Shown: positions 7,797 to 17,111 of the stretch, piece by piece
How positions within the stretch are numbered: the first letter of the stretch is position 1
Layout of the letters: each line of letters opens with the position of its first letter
NCBI RefSeq assembly: GCF_000220505.1
Contig: NZ_AFPJ01000052.1
Coordinates: 52,361-116,360, forward strand
DNA from: Microbulbifer agarilyticus S89
GTDB taxonomy: Bacteria; Pseudomonadota; Gammaproteobacteria; Pseudomonadales; Cellvibrionaceae
Length of the DNA: 64,000 nucleotides
Direction of reading: 5' to 3'
Notes under the pieces: model-generated
The model's input: the letters and a program-made list of their open reading frames with translations, nothing else
Database searches by the model: none
Told to the model about the DNA's origin: nothing
Program-made: the position numbers and the translations under genes

Positions 7797-10301
7797 GTGT
7801 TTCCGCGTCTGCCATCAATGAGATCGTCGATAGCTTTCGGCCTGCTCGCGCTCGCTGTTGTCGCGCATCAGACATACGGTGCGACGGCTTTCACTCTGGA
7901 AACGGCTGTACCGGAGGGATTTTCCGAGCTCACCGAACGTCAGCAGGTAGTGGCGGATGTTTATTTCGGTAACCGCCCCGTTGGCCAAACAACTATAACA
8001 GTTGACCCACAGCGCCTTCTCTTTGAAGACCCAGCTGCGCTGCTGGAAATGCTGCCAGATACCACAGCACCAGCCCAAATACTGGAACTGCTGAAACAAC
8101 AGCAACCAGTAAATACCCATCGCCTGTGTCGACGACCGCAACAGTTATCCTGCGGGGTTATCTTTCCAGAAGAATTCGGTGTGATTTATGACCCGGAACG
8201 GTTTCGTGTCGACCTGTTTTTTTCTGGTGACCTACTTCAGCAACAGCCAGCTATTGCCAGTCCTTTCCTGCCAGAATCCAGCAGTGATATAGCGATTGTT
8301 CAGAACTTGACGGCCACCTGGACCGGATTGAAAAGCGACGATGGCGAAAGCAATGGTTCAGCGTCGATATTCGGTCAATCCATTCTGAGTTTTGGCGAAA
8401 GTGGGCTGCACAGCCAATGGTCTGCCAGTGATGAGAATGGCAACCAGATTTACCAACTGCATTGGACCAAAGACTTCGAGGGGCGCGCATACTCTGCCGG
8501 GCTAATCCAACCCCAGGGAACTATCAGCAGCTTTGTTCCGTCACCTTACCTTTACGGCGTGGAGTACCGTAGCTCACTAAATAGCCGTACTGACAACAGC
8601 TACGCACAAGGTGCCCCACTCGAAATTAATATGCCCGTGTATGGGCGCGTTGAAATCTACAAAGACAATCGATTGGTGCATAGTGAACTGCTTGAGGCGG
8701 GTAACCAGCTGTTGAACACCAGCGGACTGCCAAGCGGTGCCTACGAAGTAGAAATCAGAACTTACGATGAAAGTGGTCGCCCTCTTGCACAATTCACCCA
8801 GTTTTTTGCCAAGGATTCGTTACTGCCTGCACCTGGCGAATGGCAATGGAGCGTTCAGGCTGGCCTACCAGCGCGCTTGCTGCAAAACGAATTACTCCCA
8901 GAACAAGTCGATGACTACTTTTTGCAGGCCGGCACTGCCCGCAGACTCTTTGACAACACCGGCCTGTTTGCCAGTATTGCAGGAAGCAAAGACTCACAAT
9001 TAATGGAGCTCGGTGGCCGCTGGATTAGCGAACATCTCGAGATATCTCCCAGCACCCTTTACGCTAGCAATGATCGTAGCGGACACCGCCTCTACGCCCT
9101 GTTGAAAACACCATTCTTCACGATGGGTGCCAGCGAGAGTCGTCTCCGGTCTCGTGAACGCACATTACCCACAGATAAGTTCGCACTACTGGGGCAGGGC
9201 TACCTGCAACGTTCGGCCAACCTCAGTAGCGTGCTACCTGTTGGAAGAATATCTCTGAGATATTCAGAGCGCGACCGCCCGCTGGCATTCGAATCTGAAG
9301 ATTTTACGCTGGACAACCAAATCAGTGGTGCGACCCGCTTGATGAGTCTTGAGTTTCAGCACAACTTCTTTAGAAATCGATTCTGGATCGGGGATCTAAC
9401 CTTTGCCCATAGTGACGCCGATGGAGAACAGCTAACCACGGCCTCCCTGGAGTTTCGCTATCGCAAAGACAAGTGGTCTCACAGTGCCCGCTTGCGTGGT
9501 GATAGCGAACGTCGCGATGCGCAAAGTACGCGCTTTGGAGTTGATTCCAGCTGGAATGATGGAGACCGTTGGGCAGCAGAAGTTCAGCAACAAATTTCTG
9601 GTGAAGTTTCGGCGACCGATCGATATCTGGGTAGCCGCACCCGGGTCGCCGGCCATCGAGGGTATATCAGTACAGACTTTGATTACCGCGATATCAGCGC
9701 CACTGGGCGCACGTTAAACTATGTGGGTAGTTTGAGCACCAATCTGGTCGCTAACGGCGACGGTATCGCATGGGGTGGTGAGCGTCTGTTAGACAGTGCG
9801 GTAATGGTTGATATCAATGGTGCTGAAGACCAAAATTTCGAAATTGTCGTCAACGGTATTCGCCGTGGCTACGCCAAAGGGGGTAGCCGGTCTGTCGTGA
9901 ACTTGCCCTCTTTCCAGAGCTATGACGTGTCCTTGCGCCCCCTCGAGAATGGCTTCTACGATTTTCGAGAGACAGGTAAGGCCATCACTCTCTACCCTGG
10001 CAATGTGACTGTGACCGACTACGATGTTAAGCCACTGATTTTGGTAACGGGAAGAATCATTCGCGGAAACACTGCAGTGGCAAACAAGAAAATATCCATA
10101 GGCCAAAATAGTGCTATCACCGATGAGTTCGGGATATTCCAGATGGAAATGTATGGGGATCCGCGAAGACTAACCACTCCAGCTGTGCTTTTTGGCGAAT
10201 GCCAAGTTCCGGTGAATGAGCAGGAGTCCGGGACGCACTGGCTAAATATGGGGGACATCGACCTGGATAGCGCGCAATGCCCCGCGACAGATAGGGGTTA
10301 G
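7797..10301 (+). CDS. fimbrial outer-membrane usher (TcfC/CS1-type)
   Basis: 834 residues. The usher is the outer-membrane pore that takes subunits from the chaperone and threads the fibre to the surface. The N-terminal signal peptide reads MRSSIAFGLLALAVVAH. Blocks such as PVYGRVEIYKDNRLV and GLPSGAYEVEIRTYDESG are typical of TcfC/CooC-like (alpha-type) ushers rather than FimD-like ones. After them comes a long beta-barrel, and a C-terminal carboxypeptidase-regulatory/E-set-like region (GRIIRGNTAVANKKISIGQ). The frame opens with GTG at 7797; ATG at 7818 gives a tidier signal peptide and neither has a good ribosome site. It follows the pilin and the intergenic hairpin. Confidence 0.85.
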   Translation: MFPRLPSMRSSIAFGLLALAVVAHQTYGATAFTLETAVPEGFSELTERQQVVADVYFGNRPVGQTTITVDPQRLLFEDPAALLEMLPDTTAPAQILELLKQQQPVNTHRLCRRPQQLSCGVIFPEEFGVIYDPERFRVDLFFSGDLLQQQPAIASPFLPESSSDIAIVQNLTATWTGLKSDDGESNGSASIFGQSILSFGESGLHSQWSASDENGNQIYQLHWTKDFEGRAYSAGLIQPQGTISSFVPSPYLYGVEYRSSLNSRTDNSYAQGAPLEINMPVYGRVEIYKDNRLVHSELLEAGNQLLNTSGLPSGAYEVEIRTYDESGRPLAQFTQFFAKDSLLPAPGEWQWSVQAGLPARLLQNELLPEQVDDYFLQAGTARRLFDNTGLFASIAGSKDSQLMELGGRWISEHLEISPSTLYASNDRSGHRLYALLKTPFFTMGASESRLRSRERTLPTDKFALLGQGYLQRSANLSSVLPVGRISLRYSERDRPLAFESEDFTLDNQISGATRLMSLEFQHNFFRNRFWIGDLTFAHSDADGEQLTTASLEFRYRKDKWSHSARLRGDSERRDAQSTRFGVDSSWNDGDRWAAEVQQQISGEVSATDRYLGSRTRVAGHRGYISTDFDYRDISATGRTLNYVGSLSTNLVANGDGIAWGGERLLDSAVMVDINGAEDQNFEIVVNGIRRGYAKGGSRSVVNLPSFQSYDVSLRPLENGFYDFRETGKAITLYPGNVTVTDYDVKPLILVTGRIIRGNTAVANKKISIGQNSAITDEFGIFQMEMYGDPRRLTTPAVLFGECQVPVNEQESGTHWLNMGDIDLDSAQCPATDRG

Positions 10302-10307
10302 ACCAAG

Positions 10308-11264
10308 ATGCCTGACTTGTTTATTCTTTTCAGAAAAAGATTCGCGCTCTGCCTTCTGGCACCCCTGCTCTGGCTACTACTACCTACTGCTGCGCACGCC
10401 CAGTGCGTAACGGGAGGAAACGGGTTTGCGGTTTGTGGCTTGGAGGGAACAAGGAACGTCAGTTATCCATCCGCTCTCACCATCCCTTTTACTGTAGAGA
10501 GTCAGAGTAATAGTTTCTTCTCGGCGGGAAACTATCGTATCACTGTGATACCTCTCGACACCTCCACATTTACCCTCTTCTCCGGAAGCCAAGGTGCCGA
10601 CTTCTCACTCTCCTACACAACGCAGGGCTCCACAACCGCGCAACTTCTTCCGAATGTACCGCAAGGGAATTATCCGGGCGGCCCAAATGCACGCAATGCT
10701 TCACTTACCCTGGCGATTGCCAACCCTGACACACTGGATAGCGGCCCCTACTCCGGTGACTTTGATTTTCTGATTGAACGGTATTCCATATTCGGGTTTG
10801 TGAGGAATCTCCGCATCAGATTCACTATTACTCTTTCTGTTCCCAGGAGGATTGTGGTGAAGAACTTTGATGACATGGATCTATCAACGGGCAGTGCGAG
10901 TGCGGGTCAGGCGATCCAGGGGGAAGAGAGAATCTGTGTTGGCGGGGCTGGCTTTGCACGATACCGAGTGCAACTTTCCAGTCAAAACGGAGCGACGGGT
11001 GGAGCAGGTGCAGCGCCATACCTTCTGACGGGGCTTCAGTCCAGTATGCCGTACAATCCGGCCTTCACAAATTCCGTGAGCGCCACAGCAGGCATCACCC
11101 CAGACTCCGCGGGTAACATTGCCGGCAGCTTTGTGCGAGAGAGCGGCATAGTTTGTAATACCGATAACGCCACGGTCATCATTTCCATCCCGGCGTCATC
11201 TTGGCAGCAAGCATCTGAGCAAACGTATACCGATACGCTGACAGTTACTGTGACACCGGAATAG
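10308..11264 (+). CDS. two-domain fimbrial tip subunit (adhesin-like) with SCPU-type pilin domain
   Basis: 318 residues with signal peptide (...LLWLLLPTAAHAQ). Residues about 33-180 form a unique beta-rich domain with two early cysteines. From about 185 on, the protein is homologous to the pilin at 7183-7740: VVKNFDDMDLSTGSAS, ERICVGGAGFARY and the final YTDTLTVTVTPE. A receptor-binding head joined to a pilin domain is the plan of chaperone-usher tip adhesins, so this is probably the tip or a minor subunit. It starts 6 bases after the usher stop. Its end overlaps the chaperone gene on the other strand tail-to-tail by 20 bases. The ligand of the head domain is unknown. Confidence 0.7.
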   Translation: MPDLFILFRKRFALCLLAPLLWLLLPTAAHAQCVTGGNGFAVCGLEGTRNVSYPSALTIPFTVESQSNSFFSAGNYRITVIPLDTSTFTLFSGSQGADFSLSYTTQGSTTAQLLPNVPQGNYPGGPNARNASLTLAIANPDTLDSGPYSGDFDFLIERYSIFGFVRNLRIRFTITLSVPRRIVVKNFDDMDLSTGSASAGQAIQGEERICVGGAGFARYRVQLSSQNGATGGAGAAPYLLTGLQSSMPYNPAFTNSVSATAGITPDSAGNIAGSFVRESGIVCNTDNATVIISIPASSWQQASEQTYTDTLTVTVTPE

Positions 11265-11937
11265 GAAGGCGGATCTGCTCAGCCTCTCGCCCCTGCGCCA
11301 GCAGCACTAGCTCCCCGCCTTGCATTGGCACATCCAGGCTTACGGTGTTACCTGCATACAACCGTCCGCCGACATTGAGCTTCTGGCAATTCAGTGCGTC
11401 TGGGCAGTACTGCACATTTGAAACTTCCACATTGATATTTCCATTATTCTTCAGCGACCAGCGGTCGCCCTGCCTAGTGACCTCAAGTTGATACTTGCCA
11501 TTCTGCGGCTGCACGAATATCAGGGCCTGATAGGCGACTAGAATTTTCACCGCAGTGCGGTCACTTTCAATATCTCCCACAACGGGCCGGAAGGTGACCC
11601 GATACACTTTTTCTTTTGTCAGATCACGCTCAAGGGACATCATGCGAAAGCGTTTGCTTTCGCCACTACCTATTACGGCTTTGGCAGGGCTAACGAGCAG
11701 CTTGAACTCTTTAGGGTCCACCACACGAATACGCTTTTCATCCTCAAAACCCGGATTGTCCACTCGGTAGACTTCGGTTTTAAGATATAACGTTTCTTCA
11801 TCCGGATTGGATACGACTATATCTTCCCGAACGTTAGGGGAATCATCGAGGTATACAATAATTTTATCCAAAGACATACCGGCCAGGGCCGGCATCGTCA
11901 GAAGCAGGAACACCGCGCCCGTTATAATTTTTTTCAT
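11245..11937 (-). CDS. periplasmic fimbrial chaperone
   Basis: 230 residues with signal peptide (MKKIITGAVFLLLTMPALAG). It has the two-domain Ig-like plan of pilus chaperones: VVSNPDEETLYLKTEVYRV in the first strands, VSPAKAVIGSGESKRFRM, the G1-like region VYRVTFRPV, and a second domain with a Cys pair (YCPDALNCQKL). It would hold subunits of the neighbouring fimbria by donor-strand complementation. It is on the strand opposite to pilin, usher and tip genes, which is unusual; most such loci have all genes in one operon. Confidence 0.85.
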   Translation of the reverse strand: MKKIITGAVFLLLTMPALAGMSLDKIIVYLDDSPNVREDIVVSNPDEETLYLKTEVYRVDNPGFEDEKRIRVVDPKEFKLLVSPAKAVIGSGESKRFRMMSLERDLTKEKVYRVTFRPVVGDIESDRTAVKILVAYQALIFVQPQNGKYQLEVTRQGDRWSLKNNGNINVEVSNVQYCPDALNCQKLNVGGRLYAGNTVSLDVPMQGGELVLLAQGREAEQIRLPIPVSQ

Positions 11938-12000
11938 CAGATGTTATCGACCAATATTTTTCTTGACGACACATTTTAATGGCAAAGGCCGGGGAAACAA

Positions 12001-12351
12001 CTACTGCGCCATGATAATAATGAGACCAACCTGCTCATAAGCTACATCCGCAATGCAGTACCGTCCTTTCTGCCCCTCCACTAACCTCGACGCTCTCTGG
12101 GCAGCACCGCTTTCCCGTACAACGATCTGATACCGATTGGCTGGCACACCAGCCACACAAAAGATTGCAGACTTGGCTTCTTTTTCTACCTCCACCCTTG
12201 CTCTAGGGGAGATCCTCAATGTTATCTTGGCGGAGGCACTCGCTGACACAGGGGTGCTCGCTACGCCTAGCCCCGAATAGCCGCTTGTAGCCATCCACAA
12301 GCAGCAGATGGCGACGGAATACTTAAGTCTGCCCAAGTTGCCAACTTCCAT
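12001..12351 (-). CDS. small secreted protein of the fimbrial locus
   Basis: 116 residues, not recognised. It has a hydrophobic N-terminal segment (VAICCLWMATSGYSGLG) that could be a signal peptide, and a mature part of about 85 residues with two cysteines (IFCVAG, GRYCIADV) and predicted beta strands (AKITLRISPRARVEVE). Size, cysteine pair and place just upstream of the chaperone on the same strand suggest a minor fimbrial subunit or an assembly aid. A later start inside the frame is possible. The 63-base gap to the chaperone gene is compatible with one transcript. Confidence 0.5.
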   Translation of the reverse strand: MEVGNLGRLKYSVAICCLWMATSGYSGLGVASTPVSASASAKITLRISPRARVEVEKEAKSAIFCVAGVPANRYQIVVRESGAAQRASRLVEGQKGRYCIADVAYEQVGLIIIMAQ

Positions 12352-12588
12352 ACTTCTAACACTCGGTCCCGGGAAATCAAAAACGTCCCATACAACGAGT
12401 GTAGCCCCGGTACGCGCGGCCTAAAGGAAGCCAGAGAGCTGCAAATAGGGCTTGTGGAGTTAGGCGTCAGACATTCTCCTCTGCATCCTTGCAACCCCTC
12501 TCACAGCAACTATTTTTCAATTAGAGATTTTGCGGTATCTCCCTCCTTTTCCACACAATAAGGCTACGCCTGGCGGGAACCCCTATCG

Positions 12589-13281
12589 ATGTTGATTGCG
12601 CACTTGGGCGACAAAATCCACCATCCGGAAAATACCCTTGCCGCCTTCGAGGCCGCCCATGGTCTTGGCGCCTGCGCCATCGCTACCGAAGTGCAGTTCA
12701 GCAAGAACCAGACCCCGTGGTGCTGTACCGGTGATGGTATGGAGTTCCCACATGCGGCGATTTCTGCGCCACTGCGCTGCCTGAAAGACAAAGATCTCAA
12801 GACGCTGCCGCTCAGCAGCTTCCAGCAGCTGGTAGACTGGGCCAACCGCCACCGCCATCTGGAGTGGTTTGTGGAGCTGAATCCGGAGACCCTGGCGCAG
12901 ATCGGTGCCGAGGCGGCAATCCAGCGCCTGCTGGAGGAAATTCATGGGTCTACCGAAAACTTTGTGTTGCTCACCTCGGACCTGCGCAGCCTGCGGCTGG
13001 CACGCAACCTGGGCTTTGATGTGGTGGCGCTGCGTGTACCCAGTGTGTCCCACTGCCTGTCTGCAGAAGTGGTGACCCTGGCACCGGATTACCTGCTGAT
13101 TGATCAGGCTGCAGTAGACTGCCAGGAGCTGCCACCCGGCCCCTGGCAATGGGTGGTGCATGAGATCAATACCACCCAGGGCGCGGTGCACTGGCGTCAC
13201 CGGGGTGCCCACCACATACTCACCGGCAACCTGCCGCTGCTAATGCGCTCGCGCGAGGCCAGCAATGTCTACGGAATATGA
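12589..13281 (+). CDS. degenerate glycerophosphodiester phosphodiesterase-family protein
   Basis: 230 residues with the overall layout of GDPD TIM-barrel proteins: IAH near the start, PENTLAAFEAAHGLG at about 13-27, and FVELNPET in the middle. Active GDPDs need HRG, an E-x-D pair and a later HD. Here they read HLG, ATE and a Cys/Thr/Gly-rich stretch (WCCTGDG). So the metal-binding and general-acid residues look lost, and it may have changed or lost activity. The stop overlaps the glpD-like start by 17 bases, so the two are translationally coupled; a link to glycerol-3-phosphate metabolism is likely. ATG at 12589 is the first in frame. Confidence 0.65.
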   Translation: MLIAHLGDKIHHPENTLAAFEAAHGLGACAIATEVQFSKNQTPWCCTGDGMEFPHAAISAPLRCLKDKDLKTLPLSSFQQLVDWANRHRHLEWFVELNPETLAQIGAEAAIQRLLEEIHGSTENFVLLTSDLRSLRLARNLGFDVVALRVPSVSHCLSAEVVTLAPDYLLIDQAAVDCQELPPGPWQWVVHEINTTQGAVHWRHRGAHHILTGNLPLLMRSREASNVYGI

Positions 13282-14470
13282 TGTTCTGGTTGTCGGCGCT
13301 GGTATTCAGGGGGCGGGCGTTGCCGAGGCGCTGACGTCCGAAGGCTACCGCGTGGCGATCCTCGAGCAGGAAGCCATCGCTTCTGGCACCTCCTCGCGCT
13401 CTTCCAAACTGATCCACGGCGGGCTGCGCTACCTGGAAAGTGGCCAGCTCTCGCTGGTGCGTGAATGCCTGAAGGAGCGCCGCTGGCTGCTGACCAACAA
13501 GCCAGATCTGGTGCATATGGTGCCGTTTATGATCCCGGTGTACGGGCACAGCCGCCGGGCACCCTGGAAGATCCGAGTCGGGCTTAGCCTGTATGCCCTG
13601 CTCGCCGGGGTGTTTTCTTCCCAGTCGCGCTTTCGCAAAATTGATATCCACGATCACCAGGCCCTGTCGGGTCTGAACAGCGATGACCTGATTGCGGTAT
13701 ACCGCTACTTCGATGCACAAACCGATGACGCGGCGCTCACTCAGGAAGTCATCCGCACCGCGGAAAGGGGGGGCGCGGAACTGATTTGCCCTGGGAGCCT
13801 GGTCGGCGCGGAGGTTACCGACCGCTTTGTGCGCGCGGATTATTTCCATCAGGGACAGTTGAACACCCTGCACTGCCGTGCACTGGTGAATTGCACCGGC
13901 CCTTGGATTAGCGAAACCAACAGCAAGTGCTCTCCCGGCGCCAAGCTGCCACCACTGGAATTGGTGGCAGGAACCCATATTCAGGTGCCACTGAAAATCT
14001 CCAACAAGATTTTTTATGTGGAAGCAGAAGACGGGCGCGCGGTGTTTGTGATGCCCTGGCAAGGCGAAACCTTGGTAGGCACCACCGAGCGCCCCTACCA
14101 CGGCAATCCGTCCGAGGTGAAACCTACGCTAGAAGAGAAGGCGTACCTGCTGCGGACCCTGAAGCAGTACTTCCCGGAAACCCGCCCACTGCAGTTAAGT
14201 GAACTCAGCGACAGCTGGGCCGGCTTGCGCGTATTGCCAGGCGCCAACAACAACCCCTTCTCCCGCAGCCGCGAAACCATGATCTGCTGTGACGATGACA
14301 AACACCCACGCATCGTTGCAGTGGCCGGCGGTAAGCTCACCAGTTACCGCGCTACCGCGCGCAGCGTGGCAAAGAAATTACGCCCGCAACTGGCACACCG
14401 CGACTGGAGCCCCGCAGCAGCGGCCTCGGAGCAGCGCAGCAAGGAGGGAGCCAAGGAGCGTAACCTCTAG
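13265..14470 (+). CDS. glpD: FAD-dependent glycerol-3-phosphate dehydrogenase (short form)
   Basis: Flavoprotein of the GlpD/DAO family that oxidises glycerol-3-phosphate to dihydroxyacetone phosphate and passes electrons to quinone. The FAD site VLVVGAGIQGAG is at the start. ASGTSSRSSKLIHGGLRYLE is the standard GlpD signature, and GLRVLPG lies near the end. At 401 residues it is about 100 shorter than E. coli GlpD and lacks most of the C-terminal helical cap domain. No frame for that cap is seen downstream, where dusA starts within 60 bases. It overlaps the GDPD-like gene by 17 bases and has GAGG before its ATG. It may be a housekeeping enzyme of a short subtype or a specialised paralogue. 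Confidence 0.8.
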   Translation: MSTEYDVLVVGAGIQGAGVAEALTSEGYRVAILEQEAIASGTSSRSSKLIHGGLRYLESGQLSLVRECLKERRWLLTNKPDLVHMVPFMIPVYGHSRRAPWKIRVGLSLYALLAGVFSSQSRFRKIDIHDHQALSGLNSDDLIAVYRYFDAQTDDAALTQEVIRTAERGGAELICPGSLVGAEVTDRFVRADYFHQGQLNTLHCRALVNCTGPWISETNSKCSPGAKLPPLELVAGTHIQVPLKISNKIFYVEAEDGRAVFVMPWQGETLVGTTERPYHGNPSEVKPTLEEKAYLLRTLKQYFPETRPLQLSELSDSWAGLRVLPGANNNPFSRSRETMICCDDDKHPRIVAVAGGKLTSYRATARSVAKKLRPQLAHRDWSPAAAASEQRSKEGAKERNL

Positions 14471-14530
14471 GTACTTGACCCACTGCCGCCTGTTATACTG
14501 CGGGCAGATTTTCCCGCTGATTTGCTGTTT

Positions 14531-15580
14531 ATGTCCGACGCTCCCTCTTCATCTTCTTCCTCCCCTCGGGTAACGGATCCGGCCACGCGCCCGACCTCTG
14601 GTACCGCTACGGCAGTATCCCATCGTTTTTGCACCGCGCCCTTGATGGATTGGAGCGACCGCCACTGTCGCTACTTCTGGCGCCTGTTCAGCAAGCAAGC
14701 CCTGCTTTATACGGAAATGGTGACCACGGGTGCAATCTTGTTTGGCGACCAGCAAAGCCACCTGGACTTTAGCGTCGAGGAGCAGCCGGTTGCGCTGCAG
14801 CTGGGCGGCAGCGACCCGCAAGACCTGGCGCGCTGTGCGGAAATTGCCGAGCAATGGGGTTACAGCGAACTGAACCTGAACTGCGGCTGCCCCAGTGACC
14901 GCGTGAAGAAGGGCCGCTTTGGTGCCTGCCTGATGGCGGAGCCGGATCTTGTAGCCGAATGCCTGGGCGCCATGCGCGAGGCGGTTTCGATCCCGGTGAC
15001 GGTAAAGCACCGCATCGGTATCGACGATATGGAAGACTACCCCGGCCTGACACGCTTTGTGGAAGCACAGGCCCGGGCCGGCATCACCACCTTTATTGTG
15101 CACGCGCGCAAGGCCTGGCTGAATGGCCTGAGTCCGAAGGAAAACCGCGAGATACCGCCGCTCAAGTACGACATGGTGTACCAGCTAAAGAAGGATTACC
15201 CGGAGCTGGAAATTGTGCTTAACGGTGGCATCAACTCGATCGAAGAGTGCCAGCACCATCTACAGCTGCTCGATGGTGTTATGCTCGGGCGCGCGGCGTA
15301 CCAGACACCAGCGCTGCTGGCCGATGTGGACGCGGCCCTGTTTGGTGGCGAACCGGGGCCAACCCCCGCGCAAGTTGTGCAACAAATGTTGCCGTATATT
15401 GAGCAGGAGCTGACGAAGGGCCAGCACCTGAAACACATCACCCGGCATATGATGGGGCTGTTTCAGGGCGTGCCGGGCGCGCGGCGCTTCCGCCGCCACT
15501 TGAGCGAACGCGCGCACAAGGCGGGCGCCGGGCCGGAAGTACTCGAGCAGGCGCTTGGGCTGGTGACCAGCGCTGCCTAA
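14531..15580 (+). CDS. dusA: tRNA-dihydrouridine synthase A
   Basis: FMN enzyme that reduces U20/U20a in the tRNA D loop using NADPH. Signature stretches are [48 protein letters not shown] with the catalytic Cys, and [17 protein letters not shown], which is specific for DusA. The frame opens at a TTG at 14522, but ATG at 14531 is preferred, giving 349 residues. The first about 30 residues are a Ser/Pro-rich extension not usual in E. coli DusA. It follows glpD and precedes transaldolase on the same strand. Confidence 0.93.
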   Translation: MSDAPSSSSSSPRVTDPATRPTSGTATAVSHRFCTAPLMDWSDRHCRYFWRLFSKQALLYTEMVTTGAILFGDQQSHLDFSVEEQPVALQLGGSDPQDLARCAEIAEQWGYSELNLNCGCPSDRVKKGRFGACLMAEPDLVAECLGAMREAVSIPVTVKHRIGIDDMEDYPGLTRFVEAQARAGITTFIVHARKAWLNGLSPKENREIPPLKYDMVYQLKKDYPELEIVLNGGINSIEECQHHLQLLDGVMLGRAAYQTPALLADVDAALFGGEPGPTPAQVVQQMLPYIEQELTKGQHLKHITRHMMGLFQGVPGARRFRRHLSERAHKAGAGPEVLEQALGLVTSAA

Positions 15581-15631
15581 GCGCAAGACTGAATTTTGAA
15601 TACAGGTTTTAACGATAAGGACGTGGGGATA

Positions 15632-16576
15632 ATGAACAAACTGGAACAACTCAAGAAGCGCAGCCTGGTGGTCGCCGATACCGGCGATATCGAGGCCATC
15701 CGCCGTTATCAGCCGCAGGATGCCACCACCAACCCGTCCCTGCTGTTGAAAGCCGCTCAGCTGCCGCAATACCAGCAGCACGTGAAGGACGCTTTGGCCT
15801 GGGCGGAAACCCAGGGTGGCGATGTCATCGCGCAAGCTTCGATGAAGCTGGCGGTGTCCATCGGCAAGGAAATTCTGCAGATCGTCCCCGGCCTGGTTTC
15901 CACCGAAGTGGATGCGCGCCTGTCCTTCGACACCCGTGCCAGCGTGGAATACGCGCGCCGCCTGATCACTCTGTACGAGCAGGAAGGCGTGGGGCGCGAA
16001 CGCGTGCTGATCAAGCTGGCCTCCACCTGGGAAGGCATTGCCGCCGCCTCACTGCTGGAAAAAGAAGGCATTCACTGTAACCTCACCTTGCTGTTCAGCC
16101 AGTGCCAGGCTGTGGCCTGCGCCGAGGCCGGCGTCACCCTGATCTCGCCGTTTGTGGGGCGTATTCTCGACTGGTACAAGGCCAGCACCGGGCGCGATGA
16201 CTACACTGCTCAGGATGACCCTGGCGTGTTGTCGGTGGCGAGCATCTACGAGTACTACAAGTCCCGTGGCTACCCGACCATTGTGATGGGTGCCAGCTTC
16301 CGCAATACCGGCGAAATCGAAGCCCTGGCCGGCTGCGACCGCCTGACCATCAGTCCTCAGCTACTGCAGGAACTGCAGGACGATGAGGGCGAATTGGCGA
16401 CCGGCTTGAGCGAGGATGTTGTGCCGCAGGCCAAGCCGGAGCAGCCACTATCGGAGGCGGAATTCCGCTACCAGCTGAACGCCGATGCCATGGCCACAGA
16501 AAAGCTTGCCGAAGGCATTCGCAACTTTGTCGCCGACCAGCTCAAGCTGGAAGCCCTGCTTGAGGAAGCGCGTTAA
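15632..16576 (+). CDS. tal: transaldolase
   Basis: Pentose-phosphate-pathway enzyme that moves a dihydroxyacetone unit through a Schiff-base lysine. The family signatures are [13 protein letters not shown] near the start and the active-site block [23 protein letters not shown] and [14 protein letters not shown] follow. 314 residues from the ATG at 15632, as for E. coli TalB; an in-frame start further upstream would add an unrelated leader. A GGGGAT ribosome site lies a few bases before. Confidence 0.95.
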   Translation: MNKLEQLKKRSLVVADTGDIEAIRRYQPQDATTNPSLLLKAAQLPQYQQHVKDALAWAETQGGDVIAQASMKLAVSIGKEILQIVPGLVSTEVDARLSFDTRASVEYARRLITLYEQEGVGRERVLIKLASTWEGIAAASLLEKEGIHCNLTLLFSQCQAVACAEAGVTLISPFVGRILDWYKASTGRDDYTAQDDPGVLSVASIYEYYKSRGYPTIVMGASFRNTGEIEALAGCDRLTISPQLLQELQDDEGELATGLSEDVVPQAKPEQPLSEAEFRYQLNADAMATEKLAEGIRNFVADQLKLEALLEEAR

Positions 16577-16628
16577 CCTCACAGATACTGCGACGCACCA
16601 GAACGATACACATCAGGAGCAAACCACC

Positions 16629-17096
16629 ATGCTGCATCAGCTTCGCAAACTGTTCGAACAGATTGGCGCTGGCGAGAGCGTGGAGGTGCGCCCGGAAAAA
16701 GATGTGCGCATGATCAGTGCTGCGCTGATGGCGGAAATTGCCACTGCAGACCAGAAGGTGGATGAGCGCGAACGCAGCGCCCTGGTGCGACTGCTGCGGG
16801 ATCACTACAAACTGGATGAAGCGACTGCCGAGGACATGGTGGAGCGTGCGCTCAGCGAGCGCAATGAAGCTACCTCGCTGTACGAATTCACCCAAACCGT
16901 GAACGACAACTTCAGCGAGCGGGACAAGTACCTACTGGTAAAACAGATGTGGCTGGTAGCCTTTGCCGATGGGGAAATTGACGCGTTTGAGGAACACCTG
17001 ATCCGGCGCGTGGCAGAGCTGATTTACCTGCCCCACGGCCTGTTTACCCGCGCCCGCGCAGAAGCTCGGGACGAGTCGCAGCTGGACGCGGAGTAA
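16629..17096 (+). CDS. TerB-family (tellurite resistance-like) protein
   Basis: 155 cytosolic, helical residues of the TerB/DjlA-N-like family. It has the paired acidic motifs ATADQKVDERE and AFADGEIDAFEE that mark the family and may bind metal ions. The ATG at 16629 follows CAGGAG; a longer frame from 16485 overlaps transaldolase and is not supported. Function is not known; members occur alone in many proteobacteria without tellurite resistance. It follows tal by 52 bases and could be in the same transcript. Confidence 0.8.
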   Translation: MLHQLRKLFEQIGAGESVEVRPEKDVRMISAALMAEIATADQKVDERERSALVRLLRDHYKLDEATAEDMVERALSERNEATSLYEFTQTVNDNFSERDKYLLVKQMWLVAFADGEIDAFEEHLIRRVAELIYLPHGLFTRARAEARDESQLDAE

Positions 17097-17111
17097 ATTC
17101 GCTTCGGGAGA

